A stretch of 64,000 bases of DNA, from the NCBI RefSeq assembly GCF_029407905.1, contig NC_073645.1:46501501-46565500 (forward strand). The letters are read 5' to 3'. The position numbers and the translations under genes are program-made. Within the stretch, counting starts at the first letter, position 1. Each line of letters opens with the position of its first letter. The notes under the pieces were generated by a model. It ran no database searches. It was not told the origin of the DNA and saw only the letters and a list, made by a program, of their open reading frames with translations. Positions 36,134-46,532 of this stretch are shown one piece after another. The DNA is from Bubalus kerabau. Its lineage: Eukaryota; Chordata; Mammalia; Artiodactyla; Bovidae.

Positions 36134-36912
36134 CTGTGCCATCTTGGCAAGATCCAGGGAGGGCCTCTGCTCCTGTGCCTCCTCGGGGCGCCGCCGCTTG
36201 ATGCCCACCTTCTTGTCGTTAAGGACGCAGGGCTGGGAGCGGCTGCGGGCCAGCCCGCCCGAGCGCCTGGCCGGCTCTGGCGTCGAGGCGGGGGTGCTGC
36301 TGGCGGAGGGCGGGCAGTACTCCACAAAGGAGAACTGCTCATGCGAGCAGGACAGGGAGCGCTGCATGTCCAGCCGGCCGCCGCCCACGGGGCTCGCCGC
36401 GGGGCCCCAGAGGTCACCCGCCTGTCCGCAGGTGGCCGGGCCCGGCACCCCCGGGCCAGGCAGGCCGCCGGGCCGCGGGTGGAGTCCTACTGGGTCGTAG
36501 GGCGAGGAGAGCATGTTGGCGCGGGATGGGAGGCTGAAGCTGGAGCTCCGCTGCATGGTGCTGAACCCATTGGAGTAGCGCTGCACGCTGCCCCCACTGT
36601 AGCAGCGCCTCTTCTCCACCGGCGTCCAGACTTTGGACCCCAAGGGCCGCCACGACGTCCGGCAGCTGGCCATCTCGTCCGAGAAGGACAGCGACCGGCA
36701 CTGGCGCTTGCTGGGGGGCGCGGACGGGTGTCCGTTGTGGTCGCTGAGGCTGAGGTCTTTGATCAGGTTGGTGACCGCGCAGGTGGTGGCCGCCTCCCGG
36801 TGCCACAGGGCACCGTCCTGGCACTTGTCCGGCAGGCACTCCCAGATGCTGGCACTCGGCTGGTCAATCTGAAGGGGGCACTTCCTGTCCAGGTCTCGCC
36901 ATCTGTCATTTT
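36134..36912 (-). CDS. FAM53B: FAM53B large coding exon (residues 45-304)
   Basis: This is the main body of FAM53B, 259 codons plus two bases completing Glu45. The acceptor follows a long CT/T tract ending CCGAACCAG. The donor after MAQ is GTAAGAG at 36133. Visible segments are the conserved N-terminal block ENDRWRDLDRKCPLQIDQ (45-62), KRQCRSLSFSDE (113-124), SWRPLGSKVWTPVEKRRC (131-148), and serine-rich RSSSFSLPSR and RSLSCSHEQFSF patches. RSRSQP at 267-272 fits a mode-1 14-3-3 site. KKVGIKRRR at 278-286 is a basic nuclear-localisation-like cluster. There is no signal peptide, membrane segment or enzyme motif, as expected for this soluble nuclear family. The frame stays open upstream and downstream into intron, so a single-frame reading of about 351 residues would wrongly add intron-encoded ends. 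The remaining roughly 118 C-terminal residues expected from the family are not in this window. The exon is GC-rich with many CpGs. Confidence 0.95.
36150..36900. other. FAM53B: Intragenic CpG-rich stretch over the large FAM53B exon
   Basis: CpG dinucleotides are conspicuous across the coding exon (for example GGGCGCCGCCGCTTG and GCCGGCCGCCGCCC). They fall away in the flanking introns. Coding composition explains part of this. Whether it meets formal island criteria needs a count of observed over expected CpG. Confidence 0.55.
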
Positions 36913-37039
36913 CTGGTTCGGAAATGACAAAAAAAGAGAGAAACGGGGCTTTGAGAAGGGCCTTCATGCCGGTCCTCTCTTGCCTCACCGAGAACCCGTT
37001 TTAAACAGGAGGTTAGAGACAGAAAGGCCCTTAAAAAGT

Positions 37040-37145
37040 CATCCAGTCTGGCCTCACTTTACAGATGAGAAACTGAGGCTCAGAGGGACGGACGTGAGTC
37101 CCAAGGTGCTGAGTCAGACGCAGGGCAGCCCTACAACTCCTGACA
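37040..37145 (-). repeat. MIR SINE relic
   Basis: TTTACAGATGAGAAACTGAGG and CTCAGAGGGACGGACGTGAG on the plus strand are the reverse of the MIR core. It lies just before the Bov-tA at 37179. Confidence 0.75.
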
Positions 37146-37178
37146 CGGTTTTCTTTCCAACATACTGCACGGCCTCCC

Positions 37179-37396
37179 GCGCTAAGTCACTTCAGTCATG
37201 TCCGACTCTTTGCCACCCCGTGGACCTGTAGCCCACCAGGCTCCTCTGTCCCTGGAATTCTCCAGGCAAGAATACGGAGGAGCAGTGCCATGCCCTCCTC
37301 CAGGAGGTCTTTCCGATCCAGGGATGGAACCCATGTCTCCTGCGGCTCCTGCACTGCAGGCGGATTCTATACCACTGAGCCACTGGGGAAGCCCTA
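37179..37396 (-). mobile_element. Bov-tA SINE
   Basis: On the minus strand a head GGCTTCCCCAGTGGCTCAGT with a TTCCATCCC B-box precedes the Bov-A body. Flanking GCCTCCC lies at 37172-37178 and 37397-37403. The insertion lies 267 bases from the acceptor of the large FAM53B exon, the closest mobile element to coding sequence here. Confidence 0.92.
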
Positions 37397-39012
37397 GCCT
37401 CCCAGGACAGTTTGAAGCACTACTGTTCACCCCAGAGGCCTCTCATCCTCTAGAAGCGAAACCGATTTGCCCGGCCTCTGCCCTAGCCGGCAGCAGAGCA
37501 GGGATAACGTGCCTGCTACGTCCCGTCTCAGGGCTCTCTGCTCTGGGGCTGGGACTCGACGGCCTGGGGGAAGACCACGACCAAAGCTGAGTGTGTCGGG
37601 ACCCCCAGAGTAGCTGGTGGCTGGAGGTGCTGCCAGGTTAGTTGACCTGAGTCCCCTCTTTAAAACGAAGGCAGACAATAGAAACTGGATATTTTATTGA
37701 TTTACATCCCCTCGACCAAAAGGCTCCACAGCCAACCACAACAACAGCTGCCAATCACTGAGGACTTTGCTTTTGCTCACTTGCTAAAATCCAGGACAAG
37801 GTTGCTAAAGTCCATAGAATCAAGTTTTGGGCTGCAAAAAGACCTAAGTGTACAATTTAAACCTACGTATTGGGGTCTCTCCTTGAACGCACGGACAAAC
37901 AAGCCAACCCTGCTAGGAACTGTGTGTTGGTTTTCTGCTATGGAATCAGGCCCTGCGCTGAGAATCTGAGGAGTTCAAAGACAAATCTGACATAGTTAAT
38001 AAAACAAAAACAGAGTTAAGAAATACGCTGTGCTGCTGGGAACCGACGTGTTAACATGTTTCTGGTTTTCTCTAATCTCCACATCTTCATAAACTCTGCA
38101 AATGTGAATACAGAGAAAAGTATGGTTTGAGTCAGTCAGTTGGTAGAAGAAGTAAAACCTGAAATGACAGTCAGCAGGTATTTCACGCGCGCGGATTCTC
38201 AGCACGGCAGTCAACTACTGTGCAAGCCCCGTGGGTGGTGGGTGTGACCAGTGTGCCCTGCGTGGCTACCATCGCTGCCCAGATGGGGCGACCCAGGCTT
38301 GGGGAGGTGCAGTAAGTGGCCCCAAAGCCACAGCTAACAGCTGAAGAGATGCAAACTCAGGCCGGCCCGACCCAAAGCCCTCTGCTCTCTTTACTACACC
38401 GTGGCACTGAGGCAGCCGCAGGGGAATCCCACCTCGGCCCTGCCCTCAAGGAGTCTACCAGTCATGCAAGATCAGCCATCACTCAGAAACCTGTGACATC
38501 ACCTACAGGAGTGCAGCAAGGACTGGAGGACCGTCTCCTCTACCAGGGGCCACTCCTCAAAGGGCCCAAGAGACACACCCGAGGCAGGCACTGAGCCCAT
38601 GGTGAATGTCATGACCAGCAGCTTCTTGTTGGGGGAGCGTCACGAGCCAGAGGAAAAGCCAAAGGGGTTCAACATGTGCTCTTTCCTTGAGGGCCCCTGA
38701 CGCAGCCATGGGACTTGGAACCTGAGGGGCTGGGACCTGGGACAGGGGACATGCATAAGTTGTCCAGAGGCTGTTCCCATGTGTCGGGGGGGCCATGGTC
38801 CTTAGAAGCTGGAGATGCAGGAGAGAGACCTGCCTCATCAGGCCAGCCGGGAACAAAGCAGGACTGATGCTAACTGTCCAATTCATCTGACCTCTGAAAT
38901 CTGCCTGGGCCCTGGCGCATGGCCAGTCTCGATACGTGTTTCTTTAAGCCAATCTGACAGCATTACCAAAATTTACCTTTTTGCAAATAGCAATCATTTG
39001 TTCCAAATGGGC

Positions 39013-39230
39013 TTCCCAGGTGGTGCTAGTGGTAAGGAACCCGCATGCCCATGCAGGAGACATAAAGAGAAGTAGGTTCGATCCCTGGGTCAGAAAGATC
39101 CCCTGGAGCAGGAAATGGTAACTCACTCCAGTATTCTTGCCTGGAGAATTCCCTGGACAAAGGAGCCTGGAGGGCTGTAGTCCACAGGGTCACAAAGAGT
39201 TGGACACAACTGAAGCGACTTAGTATGCAT
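39013..39230 (+). mobile_element. Bov-tA SINE
   Basis: The head GGCTTCCCAGGTGGTGCTAG and a B-box GGTTCGATCCC lead to the Bov-A body (CAGTATTCTTGCCTGGAG) and end ACAACTGAAGCGACTTAG. Imperfect flanking similarity is visible (TTTGTTCCAAA before, ATTGTTCAAAA after). Confidence 0.92.
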
Positions 39231-39419
39231 GCATTGTTCAAAACAGGTCTTCATTATACACTATTCCTCAAGTAGTCACCATTCTTTTAAAAGAAGTTCA
39301 ATTTGACATTTATCAGCAGTTGAAAGTTCAGTAAACTAACAGTAAAATTAAAAAAAAAAAAATAACATTGACTGAGTCACGACCATCTCTGATTGAGAAG
39401 AAGAAAACTTATCCTTCAA

Positions 39420-39463
39420 AAAAAAGTAGAGACTTATGTATGATGATGTTCTTCAAAATGACA
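39420..39463 (+). mobile_element. L1M relic, left part
   Basis: AGAGACTTATGTATGATGATG and GTTCTTCAAAATGACA look like the old L1 3' UTR. The piece continues after the nested Bov-A2 at 39748. Confidence 0.55.
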
Positions 39464-39737
39464 TGCTGCTGCTGCTAAGTCGCTTCAGTCGTGTCCAACT
39501 CTGTGCAACCGCATAGATGGCAGCCCACCAGGCTCCCCCGTCCCTGGGATTCTCCAGGCAAGAACACTGGAGTGGGTTGCCATGTCCTCCTCCAATGCAT
39601 GAAAGTGAAAAGTGAAAATGAAGTCGCTCAGTCGTGCCCGACTCCTAGCGACCCCATGGACTGCAGCCTACCAGGCTCCTCCGTCCACGGGGTTTTCCAG
39701 GCAAGAGTACTGGAGTGGGGTGCCATTGCCTTCTCCA
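39464..39737 (-). mobile_element. Bov-A2 SINE nested in an L1M relic
   Basis: A full dimer begins with GCTGCTGCTAAGTCGC on the plus strand and carries the central AATGCATGAAAGTGAAAAG linker. The duplication is CAAAATGACA at 39454-39463 and CAAGATGACA at 39738-39747 (one mismatch). L1M-like sequence resumes on both sides, so the insertion split an older element. Confidence 0.94.
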
Positions 39738-39747
39738 CAAGATGACA

Positions 39748-39985
39748 CGAGAGATAACAAAATGATAAACACAACTAAAAAGGTCCTATGGGGGAGAGGG
39801 GTGGTTAAATAAAGCATCAAGGAACAACATGGAACATGAAAAAAGCGGTTTCAAAGAATATTAATGATGTGGGGAAATGTTAATGATGTAATACAAGACA
39901 TAAAGAAAGAGGACATAAAACCATAGAGATAGCGTGACTCCTCTTTAGTAAAACACATACGTTATATGGGAAGATAAAAAGGAAC
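39748..39985 (+). mobile_element. L1M relic, right part
   Basis: GTGGTTAAATAAAGCATCAAG, TTTCAAAGAATATTAATGAT and GGGAAATGTTAATGATGTAA fit the L1M 3' UTR downstream of the part at 39420. The two halves were separated by the Bov-A2 insertion. Confidence 0.65.
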
Positions 39986-40937
39986 AAGCCAACATGTTCA
40001 CAGTCAATTGGCAGAGAGCTAGTTGATTTTTTCTCCTTTTCGTTTCTTGGAGTTTCTACGTTTCGGTAAGTACAAATATGTGGAGGGCCGGGGCCTAGGA
40101 CCCCCATCCTCCTCTGGGTTTGCTCCTTCAGTCTTTCAGGAAGTCCTCGCTGAACAATACTTGCCACAGACTTCTCTTTCAGGACAAGGCCCTGAGGTGC
40201 CCGGTGGGCCAGTGGCCGGCTAAGCAAGGAACCGAGGAGCCGACCAAGGGTGGTGAAGGCTCCAAGATGGCGCCACCATGGCCCCGACTTGAGGAGCCGG
40301 GAGCCCGCGAGAGACAGTCTCTCTCGCAGGCCCTGGGAGACCCGGGAAGTCAAGGAGAGGGATTCTGTCCTCAGAAGATACCCCTTTCTGCTCCTTTTTT
40401 ACCTCACTGTCCTGGAACTTTCCCATCTCTGGGAAACCATGAGAAAAGGGGATGGCAGAGGAGCCAGTTAGGCACTGACATTCTGTCTCTCTCGCTCAGC
40501 AGGGCCCTTTGCTCTGCAGTGACCACCTGCGATCTCGCTGCTTCCTGACTGGACCCCTTGGGGCTCCCTAGTCCAGTCCCATCTCCTCTCTCTCTCTCTC
40601 CAGAGAACTTTCTGAGGCCCCCACATGTTCACGGTCCGTCTCCTGCAGCAGCTTCCCGCGGCAAACACTCCAGCCTGGCGCCCAGGCTCCGTCTGCGCAT
40701 GGTCTCCCCAGGAGGCCTACACTGCAGGCGCCAAACCTCCATTCACGGCACAAGTCAGACAGGAATCAGGGAGACCAAGGCATTCCTTGAAAACCCCTGA
40801 AACAGCCCTCGAGGCCCACTCCTTCTGGTTTCACATCCACAGCCCTGAAGAGCCCATAAAACTACAGCTTAATAGAGCAATGGCAGGAATGAGCGCGACT
40901 AGCGTCTATGTACAGAGGGGTGTGCACACGATTTTTG

Positions 40938-41131
40938 TGGTTGTTGCTGTTTTGTTATTTATTTTTGGCTGTGCTGGGTCTTCACTGCAGTGTGTGGGCT
41001 CAGCAATCATGGCACATGGGGCTCAGCTGCCCCGTGGCACGTGGGACCTTAGTTCCCCGACCAGGGATCGAACCCATGTCCCCTGCACTGGAAGGCGGAT
41101 TCTTAACCACTGGACCACCAGGGAAGTCCCC
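40938..41131 (-). mobile_element. CHR-2-type tRNA SINE, long form
   Basis: On the plus strand: TTATTTATTTTTGGCTGTGC, the long body, GACCAGGGATCGAACCCATG and GGACCACCAGGGAAGTCCC. The internal body is longer than in the other CHR copies of the window. Confidence 0.9.
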
Positions 41132-41399
41132 CATATGATTTGTTTTGAGGTTAACTCTCAAATCGCCAGTGGGAACTGGGGTTGGGTGGCTAACTCGAAC
41201 GCGTTCCTACCCCCTCTACAGGAACTACTCCTGTTTTAAAGAGGAAGCCTCTACAGGACCTTAACACATAAAACGTCTCTTGCAGGGAGGATTCACAGAA
41301 ACAGTTCTCAACTCAGTCCACTGGTTAAATGAGGGTGCAATGTGACCACCATGGATCTGCAGCTCCTCCTCCAAGGGGGAAGAGACCCAGGATGTTATT

Positions 41400-41690
41400 C
41401 TCCTGTCTGTAGCCTCCCGCCAGCCTCTCACTCCCCATCGAAGAGCCAATTCGAACATCGCCTCCTCTGCAGGTCCACCCATTCCCACACAAGCCTATGG
41501 GCACCCGCAGCACCTTGCCTAGACTTTCAGTCACGTGTCTCGCAGTAACTGAACCTTTGTTATCTGTTTATGTGTCTGTTTCGTCTGCTGAGCTACAAGT
41601 TCCAGAGGGCGGTCCCGGCCTGACGTTCCCGTGCCCAGCACAGGGCTTGGCACACAGCAGACCTCAGCCGGTGCAGGGTGGAGGGCGGGA
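41400..41690 (+). mobile_element. L2 3'-end relic
   Basis: GTTATCTGTTTATGTGTCTG, CTGCTGAGCTACAAGTTCC, GAGGGCGGTCCC and CCCAGCACAGGGCTTGGCAC follow the L2 3' end order. Confidence 0.65.
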
Positions 41691-42354
41691 AGGGTGATAC
41701 AGAGCAGATAAATGCTACACAGCACACCGTGGGTGTTCACGTGGTCTCGCTTATCCCTTGTCCTTGGCACAGGTAACCAGCCGTCCCTTGGCCAAGCAGG
41801 TCCGACTTGGGCTGTACCATGAATTCCCCACCCCACTGGGGCCAGGGATGGTCGTGTATGGAACTGACTGGGACAGTGGCTGGCCCAGCAGTGGCCATGT
41901 CACTTTGAAAACACAAAGCCCTGCCTGATTTGAGCTCTTGCTACTGTGTGTCAACACCAGCCAGGTGGCTACTTGTTCTGTCTGCGAAGCAGATAATATT
42001 TTAATTGTTTCTATCTTTATCACTTCAAGAAGTACAACATAAAGAAAAGTAAAAACAATCGAGGCTATGTTTAGCCCGTGTGTTTTCCCCCTTTGCTCAG
42101 GGAACAGAAGGCGATTTGCTGGGTCAGGTCACCAAACAAAAGAAACAGGAATAGAAGCTAATTTTTAATGGCAAACCGCCCTGAGCGCTGGGCACGCTGT
42201 CCCGTTGTACAGAAGGCCTCAGTAAGGCTCCAAGGGGAGGACACCGGACGCCCCCGCCCCTCCATTCAACACCGTCTCTGCACAAACAACCATAACCCTT
42301 TCAACAGCGAGGATGACTGTGGCCACGAGGAGTCTGCTGAACTGCAGGACTTGG

Positions 42355-42485
42355 CGTGGTGGGAAGGCTGTGGACCTGGGTTCGAGCCCCAGCTCTGCAA
42401 GTGACTTCACCTCTCTGAGTCTCGGCTTCTCCATCTATAGAAGGAGACCGACTGTAACCTCTGCACACAGCTACCCTGAGAACGG
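42355..42485 (+). repeat. MIR SINE relic
   Basis: GACCTGGGTTCGAGCCCCAG, TCTGCAAGTGACTTCACCTC, TCTGAGTCTCGGCTTCTCC and a degraded CATCTATAGAAGG follow the MIR order in sense orientation. Confidence 0.75.
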
Positions 42486-42609
42486 AACCGCCGCCTCGCA
42501 GGCCGCGGGACGGGCTCGCGAGACAGCAGGGTGGCCGTGACGACGACACTGGAGGTGACTCGGGTGCGTGAGCCCCGCCCTCCCACGTGCGGCGTGTCTG
42601 GAACGGGGA

Positions 42610-42785
42610 CTTGGGTGTTCTCAAAGAGCGCTTTCGGGAGCACCAGAGGGGTGTCTGCTGGGGGTGTTAATATGCAGATTCCTAGGCCCAGTCCCTGCCG
42701 TGATACACAGAATCTCTCAGAGCAGGAACCTGCCTTTTAATAAACTCCTCGGGTTATTTTCACGTGAAGTGGTTGAGAACCACTG
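42610..42785 (+). mobile_element. MER5A hAT-Charlie relic
   Basis: The right end GGTTGAGAACCACTG matches the MER5A terminal inverted repeat, with a degraded left end (GGTGTTCTCAAAG). Internal AATATGCAGATTCCTAGGCC and GAATCTCTCAGAGCAGG segments also fit. This is a non-autonomous, ancient element. Confidence 0.82.
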
Positions 42786-44875
42786 TTCGAGACTGCAGGC
42801 TGCACAGGGACCTGGGTGTCTTTCAAACATCTCCATGGAGGCCCAGTCAGACCATCCAGCCACACCAGGAAGCTTCTGCAGGGTGGACCATGCCGGTCTC
42901 TACAAGCCTGCATTCAGAACATCACTGAACGCTGGCTTTGTTTGGGGCAACAACAGACAGCAGAATTATGGAGAAGGATGACTTTGCCTTTAGAGTATGT
43001 TGAGGTCCCCTTTGCACAGGACGGGGGTGGGGACCCCAAGTTGCACAGCGTGTTCTGGATGGAGAGCCAGTGGGAAAGGCCTGAGAGGCTGACCGTTCAC
43101 GTGACGGGACTAACGGGAGGCCCCCAACCCCCAAGATGCACCGCGGCCTGCGGCTTCTCAGGGAAGGTCCGAGCACCAAGCCCCCAGCGGAGACGGTACG
43201 GACCAAGGACAGTGGCCCCGGCTGCTGAAGTTCTCCATGGCCCCATGACTTGCAACCCTCAGGGACAGCTCAGGTTTCTCCATCTCCCTGCTGGGCCAAT
43301 CTTCACAAGTTTGAGGTTTATACACGGGAGTGGGTGTGTGGGTGTGTGTGCAGGATACACACGCCCGGGGCTTTTTCTACAGAGGGTGGGGGCCAACCAC
43401 GCAAACACAGAAATCACACAAGCTGTCTCCCTCTCTCACAGACGGACTTGACCAGATGACCTCCAAGGGACCTTCCCAAGCTGAGGCTCCACAACCGAGC
43501 CTGAAGTTTCTGGGAAGCACGGAAGAAGCCGATGGCCGCACCTGGGGGACAGGAACTCAGATTCTCCCCGCTCCTAGCATCGTGCACACACACTCACAGG
43601 CTTTGGTCTGGAGATCCCTTGACTGAGGAGGGCAGAGGCTGCTGGGTGCACAGATCCCCAAGCTCAGAGAAAGAAAACACCCAGAGAAACACAAATAGCA
43701 TGTGACCTCAAATGTTCTTGTTTCCATTTCTGCCCTTAAACTTGGAGGGAAATTCCCAGGGCGCCTAGAATCTTAGTGGACTACAAGCCTTCATATTGTG
43801 TTCACAAGACAGCCTTGGATATCTTCATGCCGTGTTTGGAGGCCGCTCTATGGTGACATAACCACAACAGAATGTGGTTTCTAGAAGAGGTTAGACACCT
43901 GAAGCACAGACCCAAGACACGGAAGGCTCTTGCAGCCGCTCGGGCCGAGCGAGCCAGCCTCAGTCGGATTGGGGCCGGCTGACTCATTCTCGGATTTCAC
44001 ACCTGTCTGCTTGTGCTGACACCAGCCTCCCTTCCCCTGGCCTGGGGGCTGGGGCTGTGTTAACTTGGCCTCCGGGCTGCAAGGACTCTCTGCCTGATCT
44101 AGGGCAGGGGAGCAGCTCACCAGCCCTTTCAGTGGGAACTCCATGTCTTTCTGGAGCCCGCTTTATTACATCGGTCTTACGAAAAGAGCACAGGTGGAAA
44201 CGCAGACACGGGACAGTGGCATGAGCAAGCCCACACGGCACCATGTGCTTTTAAATGGACTCCGGAGCCCCTGGCCCACGGGAGCACCTCTTTCCCTGAG
44301 TCACCAGGATGGAGGCTCAACACAGGGCTGGGCCAGGAGGAAAAGGCTCCTGGGCTTTGCCTGCCCAAGCCTCAGCCTCTGGCGATGTCCACCTTCACCT
44401 GCAATAAATCAGAGAATGTCTGTGCATCTTAGGTTCAGGGACAACACAGGATGCCAAGCACCTCAGCTGCCCAGGGCCGGAGGATGAGGGGCCAGGATGG
44501 CTGGAGACAATGCTCCCCTGGCCCCGCCCAGGGAAGGCTGGCTGGAAGGGCACTGGGGAGACGTCTGACAGGCTGGTGGGTACAGGGGGTTCCTGGGGTC
44601 CTGCCGTCACCAGCCAGGTGAGGGTGGCCCGTGGCAGCGGCCACTGCTTGTGGGGGGGGCTCTTTCTCTTACAGAAAGAGGCCCAGTGGGGATCCCCAGA
44701 TAGTGAAGAGGTGTAAATCCCTCCAGACTGGGCACTGGGAGCATGGGCTGGTCTCCCATCTGTAGGCGGAAGCATGGGCTGGGGCCCTGTGACAGCCCTT
44801 CCTGCCTTGAACGGACCTCCTGCTGCACCCCAACCCCCAGAAATCTGTAGGAAAAAGCTGGTATTCACATGGCAG

Positions 44876-45008
44876 GACGTCCCCTGGGTGCCCCAGTGGT
44901 TGAGACTCTTGTGCTTCCCCTGCAGGGGTCATAGAGCTCCATTCCTGCTCGGGGAACCGAGATCCCACACATGCTGCACAGCGTGGGCCAAAGATGAAAC
45001 AAACAGAA
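44876..45008 (+). mobile_element. CHR-type tRNA SINE, diverged
   Basis: The head GGACGTCCCCTGGGTGCCCC, CAGTGGTTGAGACTCTTGTG, GGGGAACCGAGATCCCACAC and a weak A-rich end are present. It is more diverged than the other CHR copies. Confidence 0.75.
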
Positions 45009-45247
45009 AAAGACGAGGGCCACGAAAACTCCAAAGCGACAGAGCGGTCTGTTCCATCCATCGCCTTCGGATTCCCACCCTGGCTGCGTGTTTGCACAGG
45101 GCATGGGCCATGAGCAGGAGCCAGGGACTCAACTCCAAACCCACCTGCACAGCAAAGCTGGGCACCGTGACACAGAGCAGGAAACTGGCCACTGCAAGAG
45201 CTTTTCAGGAAACTGTCAATATAGCTGCATTAATTGTCAATTAGCTA

Positions 45248-45260
45248 CCCCCCCCCCCCC
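45248..45260 (+). repeat. Poly-C run of 13
   Basis: Thirteen consecutive C bases following AATTGTCAATTAGCTA. Confidence 0.9.
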
Positions 45261-45819
45261 ACCTCAGTGGGATCCTTACTGAAGTTGAGGGAAAGCCTCA
45301 GTGCATACCCCAAGCACAGCTCTCATCCCGCAGGGCAGCAGAGCGCTCCCCCACGTGACGGCTGGGGAGACCAACTCCAGGACAGGATGGCCTCGCGTCT
45401 CGCCTAGGGACATGCCGCTCGCCAACAGCGGTCTGTAGTCCCAAGGCCGTGCTCCCGCAGCGGGGCCAGGCTACCTCCTAATGACTGTCTCTCCACTTGG
45501 AAGCGGCCTGGAGAGGAACCACGTGGGTGGGGGTGGGGGGTGCCCACGGCCAGTCTGGCAGCTGCCGTTCCCCGCCCTCTGGCACCTCTGGGGCTCCCTC
45601 GCCCATCCCACCATGTCAGGCCAGCCTGGGTGAGAAGGCGGCCCAGGAGGCTCCCTTTGCAACCATCAATGGCCATCATGTGCCAGCTACACTTTGTCCC
45701 TACGTCCCATCCTGTACCTTATACCAGAAACATCTGAAACCTAAGTAGTGAAAGGAAACACTGAAAGCACTCTGCATGGACAGACCTTATGCCGTTTTAG
45801 AGATGGGCAAGCCACACCA

Positions 45820-45935
45820 ATGACTAGTCAATAAGAGTAGTCCTTATAAGCTACGTTTTTAAAAATCAATCCTAGGCACTCTTTATGGATTTTTGTACTA
45901 GCCTATTTTGGCTAATAATCAGTTCTTATAGGAGG
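45820..45935. promoter_or_regulatory. Candidate AT-rich intronic element
   Basis: AGTCCTTATAAGCTACG, TTTAAAAATCAATCCTAGGC and TATTTTGGCTAATAATCAG form a unique AT-rich patch with no repeat signature. Confidence 0.28.
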
Positions 45936-46259
45936 CCCTGGGTCCAAGGATGATGTGCAGTGCGGCTATCTCAGAGAGACTGAAAAAGCGGCAGAGACCA
46001 GAAATTCTGGCTTCGTTATTACTGCGGCTCATTTCATTTCAGTTGTGTTCGTTTGCTCTTGGAAACCCAAAACGCTCAACCTCCGAATGCTGGCTTTTTC
46101 CCCGCTTGCTGCAATCACAGCCCACTTTCAGCAACAAACGGTGGGAGGGTGAAAAGACCAAAAGCTACCCAACCTCAAAGTGCAGTCTCTTCCTCCTGCA
46201 TGGCTCAGCACAGCCGACTGGAGTACCCTGTAGAAACTAATACGGGGGTGCCCCCGGGA

Positions 46260-46505
46260 GCAAGCCTTCTGTGTACAGAGCAGACTTTAACAGCAAGTAA
46301 TTAAACATGGAAAGTAAGGGCTTATAATTAAAATGCTGACAAACCTGAACCACAGTGGCACAAGGAGGGCTGCCGTAATATTTTTACAATTCCTTTTTAT
46401 ACATAATGTATGATCCTTCTGCTCAAGTCTCCTCTATGTTCTTTGCCTGTGAGATAATTTACATTAATAAATAATTTATTACCATAACTCCTAAAGTAAT
46501 TATGG
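46260..46505. promoter_or_regulatory. Candidate conserved AT-rich intronic element
   Basis: AGCAAGTAATTAAACATGG, GGGCTTATAATTAAAATGC, TTACATTAATAAATAATTT and CCTAAAGTAATTATGGG give several TAATTA-like cores in a unique stretch. Regulatory function is inferred from composition and contrast to its surroundings. Confidence 0.33.
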
Positions 46506-46517
46506 GTTTCCACCCAA

Positions 46518-46532
46518 TTTTTTTTTTTTTTT
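46518..46532 (+). repeat. Poly-T run of 15
   Basis: Fifteen T bases followed by CCTTTTTT. It may be the reversed A-tail of a small decayed retroposon, but no body is recognisable. Confidence 0.85.

Noticed and set aside
35933..36988. 351-codon frame taken as a complete protein
   Set aside because: Only 36134-36912 is exon. Both ends of the frame are intron read-through beyond clear splice sites.
36023..37231. 402-codon open frame on the plus strand
   Set aside because: It is the shadow of the GC-rich FAM53B exon on the opposite strand and runs on into a Bov-tA SINE; not a gene.
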